Below are positions 1-7,257 of a DNA stretch of 54,873 nt, one piece after another. Each line of letters opens with the position of its first letter. Within the stretch, counting starts at the first letter, position 1. The notes beneath the pieces are model-generated. The model did no database searches. It was not told the DNA's origin and was given only the letters and a program-made list of their open reading frames with translations. This DNA comes from Crocinitomicaceae bacterium (GTDB taxonomy: Bacteria; Bacteroidota; Bacteroidia; Flavobacteriales_D; Parvicellaceae): the NCBI GenBank assembly GCA_002716065.1, contig PAZE01000007.1, positions 1 through 54,873 on the forward strand. Reading direction: 5' to 3'. Both the position numbers and the translations under genes were made by a program.

Positions 1-67
1 AGACGAGACTCGAACCCGCGACCCTCAGCTTGGAAGGCTGATGCTCTACCAACTGAGCTACTCCCGC
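1..67 (-). tRNA. tRNA-Gly(TCC), 3' end cut by the window edge
   Basis: Read on the minus strand, the acceptor 5' strand GCGGGAG (67-61) is followed by a D arm GCTC/GAGC, an anticodon loop CTTCCAA with anticodon TCC, and a T arm with TTCGAGT. Only the first two bases of the acceptor 3' strand lie inside the window. About six bases are missing, so the gene is intact but truncated by the window. It should read GGA and GGG. In Bacteroidota this tRNA usually precedes tuf. Confidence 0.95.
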
Positions 68-80
68 TTTTTTCGGACGA

Positions 81-88
81 CAAATGTA
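81..88 (-). promoter_or_regulatory. Candidate -7 element for tRNA-Gly (and downstream tuf)
   Basis: TACATTTG on the minus strand matches the Bacteroidota -7 consensus TAnnTTTG and lies 14 bp before the tRNA-Gly 5' end. A perfect AT-only 18-bp palindrome sits just upstream (93-110). No -33 TTG is visible at the usual 19-21 bp spacing, so this is a partial match. It would allow tRNA-Gly to be transcribed separately from tRNA-Thr and tRNA-Tyr. Confidence 0.4.
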
Positions 89-142
89 ATACTTTTATTT
101 TAAAATAAAATCTTACACGTCATTTATACCGATAATGACTTG

Positions 143-224
143 TGGGGAGAGCAGGATTCGAACCTACGAAGGCGAAGCCATCAGATTTACAGTCTGACCT
201 CGTTGACCGCTTGAGTATCTCCCC
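143..224 (-). tRNA. tRNA-Tyr(GTA)
   Basis: This is an 82-base class II tRNA. Acceptor GGGGAGA (from 224) pairs with TCTCCCC (150-144), with discriminator A at 143. The anticodon loop is CTGTAAA (GTA). A long variable arm (around GATGGCTTCGCCTTCG) and a T loop TTCGAAT follow. The 3' CCA is not encoded; the genome continues CA rather than CCA. Confidence 0.96.
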
Positions 225-261
225 AACATTAATTATGTAAAGAACTTTCTCTTTCTTTATG

Positions 262-335
262 AGCCGATGGAGGGACTCGAACCCACGACCTGCTGATTAC
301 AAATCAGCTGCTCTAGCCAGCTGAGCTACATCGGC
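262..335 (-). tRNA. tRNA-Thr(TGT)
   Basis: This is a 74-base cloverleaf. Acceptor GCCGATG (335-329) pairs with CATCGGC (269-263), with discriminator T at 262. The D arm is GCTC/GAGC, the anticodon loop TTTGTAA (TGT), and the T arm carries TTCGAGT. The gene is the first of the Thr-Tyr-Gly series read leftward and lies just past the hpf terminator. Confidence 0.96.
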
Positions 336-353
336 ATTGTTGAAAATTTCAAC

Positions 354-385
354 AAAAAAAAGACCTTTTCTTTAGAAAAAGGTCT
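354..385 (-). terminator. Rho-independent terminator after hpf
   Basis: Positions 361-385 form a hairpin with arms AGACCTTTTTC / GAAAAGGTCT on the minus strand. A run of T residues follows (complement of 354-361). It lies 53 bp past the hpf stop, so it should end the rpsU-xerC-hpf transcripts before the tRNA genes. Confidence 0.8.
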
Positions 386-390
386 GCAAA

Positions 391-415
391 TGTATAAAAG
401 AATATCTTTTATACA
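391..415. repeat. 10-bp perfect inverted repeat with 5-bp loop
   Basis: TGTATAAAAG at 391-400 and CTTTTATACA at 406-415 are perfect inverted copies around a 5-bp loop. The repeat lies between the hpf stop and the hpf terminator. Its left arm overlaps a minus-strand TACATTTG (394-387) that could be a -7 element. It could be an RNA stem in the hpf 3' UTR or a palindromic operator; the sequence does not decide. Confidence 0.6.
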
Positions 416-437
416 CAGAAATAAAGATATTTTTTCG

Positions 438-737
438 CTATTTAACCAAAAGTTTTCCTTTATGCTTTTTTATCTGACGTCTTAACGCATCAATGGTTTC
501 GTCTGTAGCCTCTTCAAATGTTTTACACTGCTTCTTTGCAAAAAGCTCTTTACCAGGGATATTAAGTTTAATTTCAACAATTTTATTTAAGTTTCTATCG
601 GACTTATCCAATCGTAAAAAAACTTCAGAACCAATAATTTGGTCGTAAAATAAATTTAGTTTAGAAAGTCGTTCCTTGATAAATTTAACTAGCTTTTGAT
701 CTGCATCGAAATGAATTGATTGAAGTTGTACATCCAT
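438..737 (-). CDS. hpf: Ribosome hibernation-promoting factor (HPF/RaiA family, short form)
   Basis: A 99-residue protein of the HPF/YfiA fold. Its start (VQLQSIHFDADQKLVKFI) and its basic C-terminus (RRQIKKHKGKLLVK) fit the short form that lacks the C-terminal dimerisation domain. Members bind the 30S decoding region and make ribosomes inactive when growth slows. It lies 16 bp after xerC on the same strand, last protein gene of the rpsU-xerC-hpf group, with a strong terminator beyond. This order is common in Bacteroidota. The identification rests on family pattern and context; no catalytic residues are expected. Confidence 0.9.
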   Translation of the reverse strand: MDVQLQSIHFDADQKLVKFIKERLSKLNLFYDQIIGSEVFLRLDKSDRNLNKIVEIKLNIPGKELFAKKQCKTFEEATDETIDALRRQIKKHKGKLLVK

Positions 738-753
738 ATGTTTATGTTTTAAT

Positions 754-1641
754 TTAGCCTCGAGGATGGGCTTGTTCGTGAATATTTTTTAATTTCTCAA
801 AAGAATTGTGCGTATAAACCTGAGTTGCTGAAAGATTTTCATGTCCTAAAATTTCTTTAATTGCATTAAGATCTGCCCCATTATTCAACATGTGAGTTGC
901 AAATGTATGTCTTAAAATATGAGGACTCTTTTTATCTATACTTGACACAATACCAATGTAATAATTTACTTTTCTATATACAAATTTTTCATATACTTTA
1001 TTGCCTGAATCTGAAACAATTAGATATTCGTTTACTTTTTCAAACTCGTTGTTTTTAAAGATCTTATATTGCTCAATAAGCTTAGAAAATTCCAAGCTTA
1101 TAGGAATCAATCTTTCTTTATTTCTTTTTCCTAAAACTTTTATAGAATCAGAGTTAATATCTGAATCTTTAAGATTAGTAAGTTCAGACAATCTCATTCC
1201 TGTTTGATAAAATAATCGAATCATTAAATAATCTCGAAAGCCAAAGAAGTCATCTGGAAAAAAACTCCGATCACCAAGCAATAAGATCTCCTTCTGTTTA
1301 ACAAAACTTGGAAGTCGCTTGCTAACTTTAGGGAGCTGGACATTAGCTAAGGGTGATTGACCGACAATGTTATTTTTCTTCAAAAATTTATACAAGGACT
1401 TAATTGAACTTATTTTCCTGCAAACAGAACGGTTGCTAATGTTACTATTCATTAATTCAACAATATAGCTTCTTATGTGAATGTGTTTTACAAACGAAAA
1501 TAAAAGCTCGTACTGCTGTTCTATGAAAGAAGAAAATTGATTAATATCTTTTTGATAAGCTAAAAGAGTGTTCTCAGAATACCTTTTCTCCACTTTCAAA
1601 TAGTGAATAAACTGATTGATATTTTCTAAATTAGTATTCAA
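754..1641 (-). CDS. xerC: Tyrosine recombinase XerC/XerD family
   Basis: A 295-residue site-specific recombinase. The N-terminal SAM-like core-binding domain covers about residues 5-90 (HYLKVEKRYSENTLLAYQKD). The catalytic domain carries the family set: Arg in TGMRLSEL (near 149), Lys in the GKRNKER beta hairpin, His and Arg in HILRHTFATH (near 241-244), His in LGHENL and nucleophile Tyr in QVYTHNSF (near 276). It probably resolves chromosome dimers at dif. XerC versus XerD cannot be told from one sequence. The only good start is TTG at 1641, because no ATG precedes the conserved N-terminus and a stop lies 24 bp upstream in frame. That TTG touches the T-run of the terminator after rpsU, so translation depends on read-through or a start inside that region. 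Confidence 0.9.
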   Translation of the reverse strand: MNTNLENINQFIHYLKVEKRYSENTLLAYQKDINQFSSFIEQQYELLFSFVKHIHIRSYIVELMNSNISNRSVCRKISSIKSLYKFLKKNNIVGQSPLANVQLPKVSKRLPSFVKQKEILLLGDRSFFPDDFFGFRDYLMIRLFYQTGMRLSELTNLKDSDINSDSIKVLGKRNKERLIPISLEFSKLIEQYKIFKNNEFEKVNEYLIVSDSGNKVYEKFVYRKVNYYIGIVSSIDKKSPHILRHTFATHMLNNGADLNAIKEILGHENLSATQVYTHNSFEKLKNIHEQAHPRG

Positions 1642-1670
1642 AAAAAAAGGAGTAGATATCCTCTACTCCT
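1641..1670 (-). terminator. Rho-independent terminator between rpsU and xerC
   Basis: On the minus strand a 9-bp stem (1670-1662 with 1656-1648, AGGAGTAGA / TCTACTCCT) with a 5-base loop is followed by eight T residues (1648-1641). It lies 26 bp after the rpsU stop. It should keep rpsU transcription high and let only some polymerases continue into xerC-hpf. Confidence 0.85.
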
Positions 1671-1695
1671 TTACTACGAAATCTATATAAAAAAG

Positions 1696-1884
1696 TTATT
1701 CTTCAGAATGCATTCTTTCTACATACTCAGCTTTAATAATCTCCTGTCTTCTAAGAACTGATTTCTTAGTAAACTGCTTTCTTTCTCTAAGCTGCTTAAG
1801 AACACCTGTTTTTTCAAATTTTTTCTTGTATTTCTTAAGAGCTCTCTCAATTGATTCGCCTTCTTTTACCGGAATTTGTAACAT
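1696..1884 (-). CDS. rpsU: 30S ribosomal protein bS21
   Basis: A 62-residue, Lys/Arg-rich protein with the bS21 pattern: start MLQIPVKEGESIERALKKYK, then KFEKTGVLKQLRERKQF and KKSVLRRQE. bS21 sits on the 30S platform next to the anti-Shine-Dalgarno end of 16S rRNA; in Bacteroidota ribosomes it helps to hide that sequence. The ATG at 1884 is preceded by ACGCATACAAC with no Shine-Dalgarno. A good -33/-7 promoter lies 33-65 bp upstream and a terminator follows the stop, so a short monocistronic mRNA is expected. Confidence 0.95.
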   Translation of the reverse strand: MLQIPVKEGESIERALKKYKKKFEKTGVLKQLRERKQFTKKSVLRRQEIIKAEYVERMHSEE

Positions 1885-1916
1885 GTTGTATGCGTTTTTA
1901 ATTTTATTAAGGTTTG

Positions 1917-1949
1917 CAAATGTATTATTTTTTAAAACTAAAAAACAAA
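1917..1949 (-). promoter_or_regulatory. rpsU promoter (Bacteroidota type)
   Basis: On the minus strand TTTG (1949-1946) and TACATTTG (1924-1917) are separated by 21 bp and match the -33 and TAnnTTTG -7 elements of the Bacteroidota main sigma factor. Transcription should start near 1910, giving a leader of about 26 bases without a Shine-Dalgarno. Confidence 0.7.
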
Positions 1950-1955
1950 AATTAT

Positions 1956-3098
1956 TTATTTTTTTAATATTTCTCTTGAAATGACCAACTTTTGAATTTC
2001 AGAAGTCCCCTCACCAATAGTCATCAACTTGGCATCCCTTAAAAATTTTTCTGCAGGATATTCCTTGGTATATCCATAGCCACCCATAATTTGAACGGCT
2101 TCATTTCCACATTTGACCGAAACTTCAGAAGCAAAATATTTTGCAAACGAACCTTCTTTTGTCATAGGAAGCTTATTATTTTTTCTGTAGGCTGCCTGAA
2201 AAGTAAGTAGCTCTGCAGCTTGAACTTCAGTTGCCATATCAGCAAGCTTAAAACTAATACCTTGGAACTTTGCAATTGGCTTTCCGAACTGTTCTCGTTC
2301 TAAAGCATATTTAACAGATGCATCTAATGCTCCTCTTGCAATACCACAACTTAAAGAAGCTATAGAAATTCGACCACCATCCAACACCTTCATGGCTTGT
2401 TTAAATCCTTCTCCAACATTACCAATAACATTTTCTTTAGGAACACGAACATTGTCAAAAATCAACTCAGCAGTTTCACTTGCTCTTACACCTAATTTAT
2501 CTTTAATCTGCACAGCAGAAAAGCCTGGTGTACCTTTTTCAATAATGAATGCTGTAATTCCATTACTATCAAGCAACTCACCTGTTCTTATAAGCACCAC
2601 AGCAATATCTCCAGATAATCCGTGAGTAATCCAGTTTTTTGTGCCATTGATTACCCAATGGTCACCATCCTCAACTGCAGTAGTTTTCATTCTCATGGCA
2701 TCTGAACCAGTATTCGCCTCAGTTAAACCCCAAGCACCTATCCATTCACCAGAAGCTAACTTAGGAAGATATTTTTTCTTTTGTTGTTCGTTTCCATGAT
2801 AAAAGATATGTCCAGTACATAAGGAGTTATGAGCGGCAACACTTAATCCTACACCACCACAAACTTTTCCTAGCTCCATCAATACAGTTGCGTATTCAAA
2901 ATAACTGAATCCAGACCCTCCATATTCCTCAGGAACAAATATACCTAACAAGCCCAATTCACCCATTTTTTTCATGGTCTCCAATGGGAAAATTTCATCT
3001 TTATCCCATTTATTAACATTGGGTCTAATTTCTTTTTCAGCAAAATCTTTTACCATTTGCTGAATCATTAGTTGATCTTCAGTTAAATCAAAATTCAT
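1956..3098 (-). CDS. Acyl-CoA dehydrogenase (short/medium-chain type)
   Basis: A 380-residue FAD enzyme that makes the 2,3-double bond of acyl-CoA in beta-oxidation or branched-chain amino acid breakdown. The N-terminal helical domain starts MNFDLTEDQLMIQQMVKDFA. The middle beta domain has GLTEANTGSDA and WVINGTKNWITHG. The C-terminal domain has QIMGGYGYTKEYPAEKFLRD and IGEGTSEIQ, in which Glu363 is at the usual catalytic base position. Length is normal for the family, and the exact substrate cannot be read from the sequence. It starts 11 bp after apt and is the last gene of the long purM operon. No hairpin terminator is visible between its stop and the rpsU promoter. Confidence 0.92.
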   Translation of the reverse strand: MNFDLTEDQLMIQQMVKDFAEKEIRPNVNKWDKDEIFPLETMKKMGELGLLGIFVPEEYGGSGFSYFEYATVLMELGKVCGGVGLSVAAHNSLCTGHIFYHGNEQQKKKYLPKLASGEWIGAWGLTEANTGSDAMRMKTTAVEDGDHWVINGTKNWITHGLSGDIAVVLIRTGELLDSNGITAFIIEKGTPGFSAVQIKDKLGVRASETAELIFDNVRVPKENVIGNVGEGFKQAMKVLDGGRISIASLSCGIARGALDASVKYALEREQFGKPIAKFQGISFKLADMATEVQAAELLTFQAAYRKNNKLPMTKEGSFAKYFASEVSVKCGNEAVQIMGGYGYTKEYPAEKFLRDAKLMTIGEGTSEIQKLVISREILKK

Positions 3099-3109
3099 TC
3101 TTAAAACAT

Positions 3110-3649
3110 TTAAAATTTAATTAGTGAGTCTATATTTTTTGAGTATTTGGTTAAAATATCCCTGCCAGATAAAAAAGCCAGCTCAACAACAAAAGAAAAT
3201 CCAACAACTTGAGCCCCCTGTCTTGTAATAAGCTCAGCTGCAGCTTCGGCAGTACCACCTGTAGCAAGCAAATCGTCATGAATGATAACTTTATCTCCAG
3301 GACCAACAGCATCAACATGCATCTCAATTTCTGCCGAACCATACTCCAAATCGTATTGATAACTCACTGTTTTGAAAGGTAATTTGCCTTTTTTTCGTAT
3401 TAAAACAAAAGCGATATCTCTTTCAATAGCACAAGGAAATCCAAATAAAAAACCTCTACTTTCAATTCCTGCAATATGAGTAACCTGACTAGGTACATGG
3501 TTTGCTAATTGTTTAATAATCTCTTTTGAAAGTTCAGCATTCTTTAAAATTGGGGTAATGTCTTTAAAGACAATTCCCTTTTTGGGGAAATCTTGAACAT
3601 CTCTAATTGTAGAATTGATTTTATCTATTAATTTTTGAGAAACTTCCAA
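3110..3649 (-). CDS. apt: Adenine phosphoribosyltransferase
   Basis: A 179-residue type I phosphoribosyltransferase that makes AMP from adenine and PRPP in purine salvage. It shows the APRT opening DFPKKGIVFKDITPIL, the adenine-side motif GIESRGFLFGFPCA, and the PRPP loop VIIHDDLLATGGTA. Length is typical. The ATG at 3649 directly abuts the stop of the upstream HhH gene (3650), and the next gene starts 11 bp later, so translation coupling within the operon is likely. purM and pyrF in the same operon give it a nucleotide-metabolism context. Confidence 0.96.
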   Translation of the reverse strand: MEVSQKLIDKINSTIRDVQDFPKKGIVFKDITPILKNAELSKEIIKQLANHVPSQVTHIAGIESRGFLFGFPCAIERDIAFVLIRKKGKLPFKTVSYQYDLEYGSAEIEMHVDAVGPGDKVIIHDDLLATGGTAEAAAELITRQGAQVVGFSFVVELAFLSGRDILTKYSKNIDSLIKF

Positions 3650-4726
3650 TTACCTTGTTGTTAAATAAGGTGCAATTTTACGGTATATCTCATCATTTAC
3701 CAAATGCGTTGATTTTATTTTTACAATTGAGTCATATGCTCCATGTTGATTTCTATATGAGACAATAGCATTTGCTAAATTCCAATTAATGTAGGGGTGT
3801 TTTTTTAAAGAATCAATAGAAATTAAATTCACATTTAACTTATCCACAAAAAATGAATCACTTATATAAAAATTTTCTTTTAGCTGCTTAAGAACACTTT
3901 TTTCTAATCCGTAAACCTCATCTAACTGATTAAGCCGCACAAAGCCTCCTAAATTGTTTTTATAGTTTATTATCCTTTTCGACAACACAGGTCCTATACC
4001 ACTAATTTTTTGAAAATCTAATTGGCTAGCACTATTTAACTCAATTGGAGAAAACGACAATTCTTTAGCATTAGAATTGATAATAACATTAAACTCATTA
4101 CAATTTAACGATAGAATTTCAGCTTTGGGGAAAACAATGGAATCTAAGGTTGAAAACTTAGCTTTAATAATAGAATCTGAAGAACCTTTTTCAATATAAT
4201 ATTGAAAGACTCCTTCCTTTTTTATAAAGGACAAATTAGCAAACTCTTTGTTGTATTTATATACTGGAGTATCCGATTGAAAAAGAAAAATTGCATTACA
4301 CAGCTTTTGAATATTCGAATCCTTATCAATTATAAGAATATATGGACTAAGTAGTCTATACATTTGATCACTAACCACATAGCAATTTTTAACATCAAGC
4401 TTAGATTTAAATCCTCCAATCTTTTCTTTATATTTTAATATGGTCTTTACTTGCTTAGTTGAAAAACCAAGTCTCACCCATTCGTCCTTGGAAATAAGAT
4501 TTGGATTAAAATAAAACAATGTATTAGCCTCAAAGTGAGAAGTGTCTTTTGAAGATTGAATTGAGTCACTTTTTTCGTTTAGAAATGGATGAATTATTAA
4601 ATCAAATTTTGAGACTGAATTGGAATTAATTAAATAAAAAACTCCCAAAACACCTAAAACAATAAGCAACACCACAACACCCCTTCTTTGAGATGAAGTA
4701 AATTGAAAAAAATCATTAAGAAACAT
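3650..4726 (-). CDS. Membrane-anchored helix-hairpin-helix (ComEA-like) protein
   Basis: A 358-residue protein. A short cytoplasmic start ending in SQRRG is followed by one membrane helix (residues 16-34, VVVLLIVLGVLGVFYLINS). The outer part has at least two ComEA-type HhH motifs: LGFSTKQVKTILKYKEKIGG near residues 80-100, and the more typical ISGIGPVLSKRIINYKNNLG near 240-265. A third, weaker one lies at the C-terminus (LANAIVSYRNQHGAYDSIVK). HhH modules usually bind DNA without sequence preference. In ComEA they bind incoming DNA in the periplasm, but here a structural role is equally possible. It lies 12 bp after the AGCS gene and abuts apt. Confidence 0.75.
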   Translation of the reverse strand: MFLNDFFQFTSSQRRGVVVLLIVLGVLGVFYLINSNSVSKFDLIIHPFLNEKSDSIQSSKDTSHFEANTLFYFNPNLISKDEWVRLGFSTKQVKTILKYKEKIGGFKSKLDVKNCYVVSDQMYRLLSPYILIIDKDSNIQKLCNAIFLFQSDTPVYKYNKEFANLSFIKKEGVFQYYIEKGSSDSIIKAKFSTLDSIVFPKAEILSLNCNEFNVIINSNAKELSFSPIELNSASQLDFQKISGIGPVLSKRIINYKNNLGGFVRLNQLDEVYGLEKSVLKQLKENFYISDSFFVDKLNVNLISIDSLKKHPYINWNLANAIVSYRNQHGAYDSIVKIKSTHLVNDEIYRKIAPYLTTR

Positions 4727-4738
4727 TAAAATTACGTG

Positions 4739-6328
4739 CTATTTTTTTATAGCATCAAGATATCTTTTGAGTTGTTTTTTAACAACGGGAAATAAAAAGT
4801 ATAAGCCGACCATATTAGGAAATACCATAGCGAAAATCATAGCGTCTGAAAAGCCCCAAATTGACTTCATACTAGCAGCAGCACCAATAACAACAAAAAC
4901 AAGGAAAAGCAATTTATATGTTAAATCTGCAGTTTTGCCTCTTCCGAATAAAAATTTCCAAGACTGCAATCCATAATAGGACCATGATATCATAGTAGAA
5001 ACAGCAAACAAAACAACTGCAACAGTAAGAAAAACATTAGAATAAGGAATATACTGGGCAAAAGCTTTTGATGTTATTCCAGCGCCTTCATATTCTACTC
5101 CATTAATAAGTACAGCCCCTTCACCGTTACCTCCATATTCAAATGCACCACCAAAATTAAAAATAATAATAACCAAGGCAGTCATTGTACAGATAACAAC
5201 CGTATCAATAAATGGTTCCAATAAAGCAACTAATCCTTCAGAAGCAGAATACTTGGTTTTAACAGCAGAATGCGCAATAGAAGCAGAACCTGCACCAGCT
5301 TCATTGGAAAAAGCAGCTCTTTTAAATCCAACCAATAAAACTCCAATAATACCTCCAACACCAATGGCTTTAGGGTTAAATGCTTCAGAAATAATTAACC
5401 CAAATGCATCATCTACCCAGCTAAAATTTGTTATGATAATATACAAACATGCCAATAAATATAATACAGCCATAAATGGAACGATTTTTTCAGTAACAGA
5501 TGCTATTCTTTTAATACCACCTATAATAATTATACCCACTAACACTGCTAAAACAACACCAATTATAGCACCAGCACTAGTGCTTTCCCAACCAAATAAC
5601 TCTTTTAAAACAATAGTAGCTTGATTAGATTGAGCAGCATTTCCACCACCAAAAGAACCACCAATACAAAAGACAGCAAATAATACTGCAGTTACCTTAC
5701 CAAGAACAGCAAAACCCTTTTCTTTAAGACCTTTACTCAAATAATACATTGGACCACCATAAACTGTTCCATCTTCACCCACATCTCTATATTGAACACC
5801 CAAAGTACATTCTACAAATTTGGTTGACATTCCCAATAAACCGCAAACAATCATCCAGAAAGTTGCACCTGGACCACCAAGAGCAATAGCCAATGCAACA
5901 CCTGCAATATTTCCATTTCCAACTGTTCCAGAAACCGCAGTTGCTAGTGCCTGAAAATGAGTTACCTCTCCATCTTTACTCTCATCACTTATGGTATCCT
6001 TAATATCTCCATCAACAGCTAAATCAGAATTTCCAGAACTAGTTTTATCAACATGATCGTACTTACCACGAACAACATTTATGGCTTTAGTGAAATATCG
6101 AATATTAGGGAACCCAAAATATAGCGTAAAAAATAAAGCACTTGAAACCAATAGCATTATAACAAATGGGGCACCATCAAAAACTTCAAAAAATATTATA
6201 CTAGAAAAAAAATCTGAAAAAGGTTTGAAAGCTTGATCAATTTTCTCATCTATACCTAGTTGATTTTCTTGAGTAAATGCAAAAAATGGCAAACAAGCCA
6301 TCAATATACCAGCAACAATTTTTTTCAT
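4739..6328 (-). CDS. Sodium:alanine/glycine symporter (AGCS family)
   Basis: A 529-residue polytopic inner-membrane protein. AGCS signatures include GTVGNGNIAGVALAIALGGP, FWMIVCGLLGMSTKFVE, YGGPMYYLSKGL, GFKRAAFSNEAGAGSASIAH, and about ten further hydrophobic helices. The family takes up alanine or glycine with Na+. The first 19 residues look like a cleavable signal peptide (MKKIVAGILMACLPFFAFTQ) and are followed by a soluble stretch before the first usual helix, an extension absent from E. coli-type members. The gene lies 11 bp after the SDR gene in the long purM operon. The exact amino acid cannot be inferred. Confidence 0.9.
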   Translation of the reverse strand: MKKIVAGILMACLPFFAFTQENQLGIDEKIDQAFKPFSDFFSSIIFFEVFDGAPFVIMLLVSSALFFTLYFGFPNIRYFTKAINVVRGKYDHVDKTSSGNSDLAVDGDIKDTISDESKDGEVTHFQALATAVSGTVGNGNIAGVALAIALGGPGATFWMIVCGLLGMSTKFVECTLGVQYRDVGEDGTVYGGPMYYLSKGLKEKGFAVLGKVTAVLFAVFCIGGSFGGGNAAQSNQATIVLKELFGWESTSAGAIIGVVLAVLVGIIIIGGIKRIASVTEKIVPFMAVLYLLACLYIIITNFSWVDDAFGLIISEAFNPKAIGVGGIIGVLLVGFKRAAFSNEAGAGSASIAHSAVKTKYSASEGLVALLEPFIDTVVICTMTALVIIIFNFGGAFEYGGNGEGAVLINGVEYEGAGITSKAFAQYIPYSNVFLTVAVVLFAVSTMISWSYYGLQSWKFLFGRGKTADLTYKLLFLVFVVIGAAASMKSIWGFSDAMIFAMVFPNMVGLYFLFPVVKKQLKRYLDAIKK

Positions 6329-6339
6329 TTTTTTCTTAC

Positions 6340-7257
6340 TTATATTAAATTATCTAATTCTTTCGTTAATGCTTTTAAACCATCATTAAAAGACAAAGGA
6401 AAATAGCCTAGCTCCTTATTTGCTTTATCTAAAACAAATCCAGTAATAGGTGGTCTTTTAGCGGCTTGATTCAATGAATTGGATTTTATAGGGGTTATAT
6501 TGGTTTTATCTAAACCATAAAAATCAGCTACATTATAAACAAGCTCCAATATACTCATAGAATCTTTACCGCTGAGGTGATAAATGCCATTTTTTTCTTT
6601 TTCAGCAATTAACAGACACCCCTTAGCTAAATCGACAGCATAAGTAGGAGAACGAAACTGATCATCAACAATAGTTAATTCATTCCCAGACTCTAAAGCT
6701 CCCTTAGCCCATAAAACAATGTTGGATCTACTCATGTTTTCAACATGTCCATAAATAATAATTGTACGGGCAATGGACCAATTTTTTAATCCACTATTAA
6801 TTACTATTTTTTCAGAATCATATTTAGACTGCCCGTAAAAACTTAGTGGGTTGGGAAGATCATCCTCAGAGTATGGCCCCGATTTTCCGTCAAAAACAAA
6901 ATCAGTAGATAAATCAATTAAATGTGCCTTATTTTTTTTACACGCAGCGACTAAATTTTTTACCCCATCAACATTCATTGCTATACAGTCTTCTTTTTGA
7001 GACTCGCATGCGTCAACATTGGTCATTGCAGCAGTATTAATAACAACATCAGGGGCAAAACTATTAACCACAGCTTCTACCATTTTTTTATTGGTAATAT
7101 CTAAAGATTGAAAATCAAAATCTTGTCTTGAAGCTACTCTATTCTCACCCTTTGAAGTAGCTAGTAAAACATGATTGGAATGATCTAAAATTAAATGAAT
7201 TAGCTTTTGACCTAGTAGCCCATTTGAACCAGTAATTAAAATTCTTTTCGAGCCCAT
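6340..7257 (-). CDS. NAD-dependent epimerase/dehydratase, dTDP-4-dehydrorhamnose reductase (RmlD)-like
   Basis: A 305-residue extended SDR protein. The Rossmann motif is at the N-terminus (ILITGSNGLLGQKLI), and INTAAMTNVDACE matches RmlD-type proteins. The active-site Tyr-x3-Lys is in YGQSKYDSEKIV, and SIARTIIIYG and VDDQFRSPTYAVDLAKG are typical of the substrate domain. RmlD makes dTDP-L-rhamnose, but no rmlA, rmlB or rmlC is next to it, so another sugar or a housekeeping role is possible. The ATG overlaps the stop of the K+ channel gene by one base (TAATG), which implies coupled translation. Confidence 0.8.
   Translation of the reverse strand: MGSKRILITGSNGLLGQKLIHLILDHSNHVLLATSKGENRVASRQDFDFQSLDITNKKMVEAVVNSFAPDVVINTAAMTNVDACESQKEDCIAMNVDGVKNLVAACKKNKAHLIDLSTDFVFDGKSGPYSEDDLPNPLSFYGQSKYDSEKIVINSGLKNWSIARTIIIYGHVENMSRSNIVLWAKGALESGNELTIVDDQFRSPTYAVDLAKGCLLIAEKEKNGIYHLSGKDSMSILELVYNVADFYGLDKTNITPIKSNSLNQAAKRPPITGFVLDKANKELGYFPLSFNDGLKALTKELDNLI

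Noticed and set aside
3151-3342. 63-codon frame inside apt
   Set aside because: It is a shadow frame on the same strand, rich in Leu/Cys, with apt clearly the real gene.
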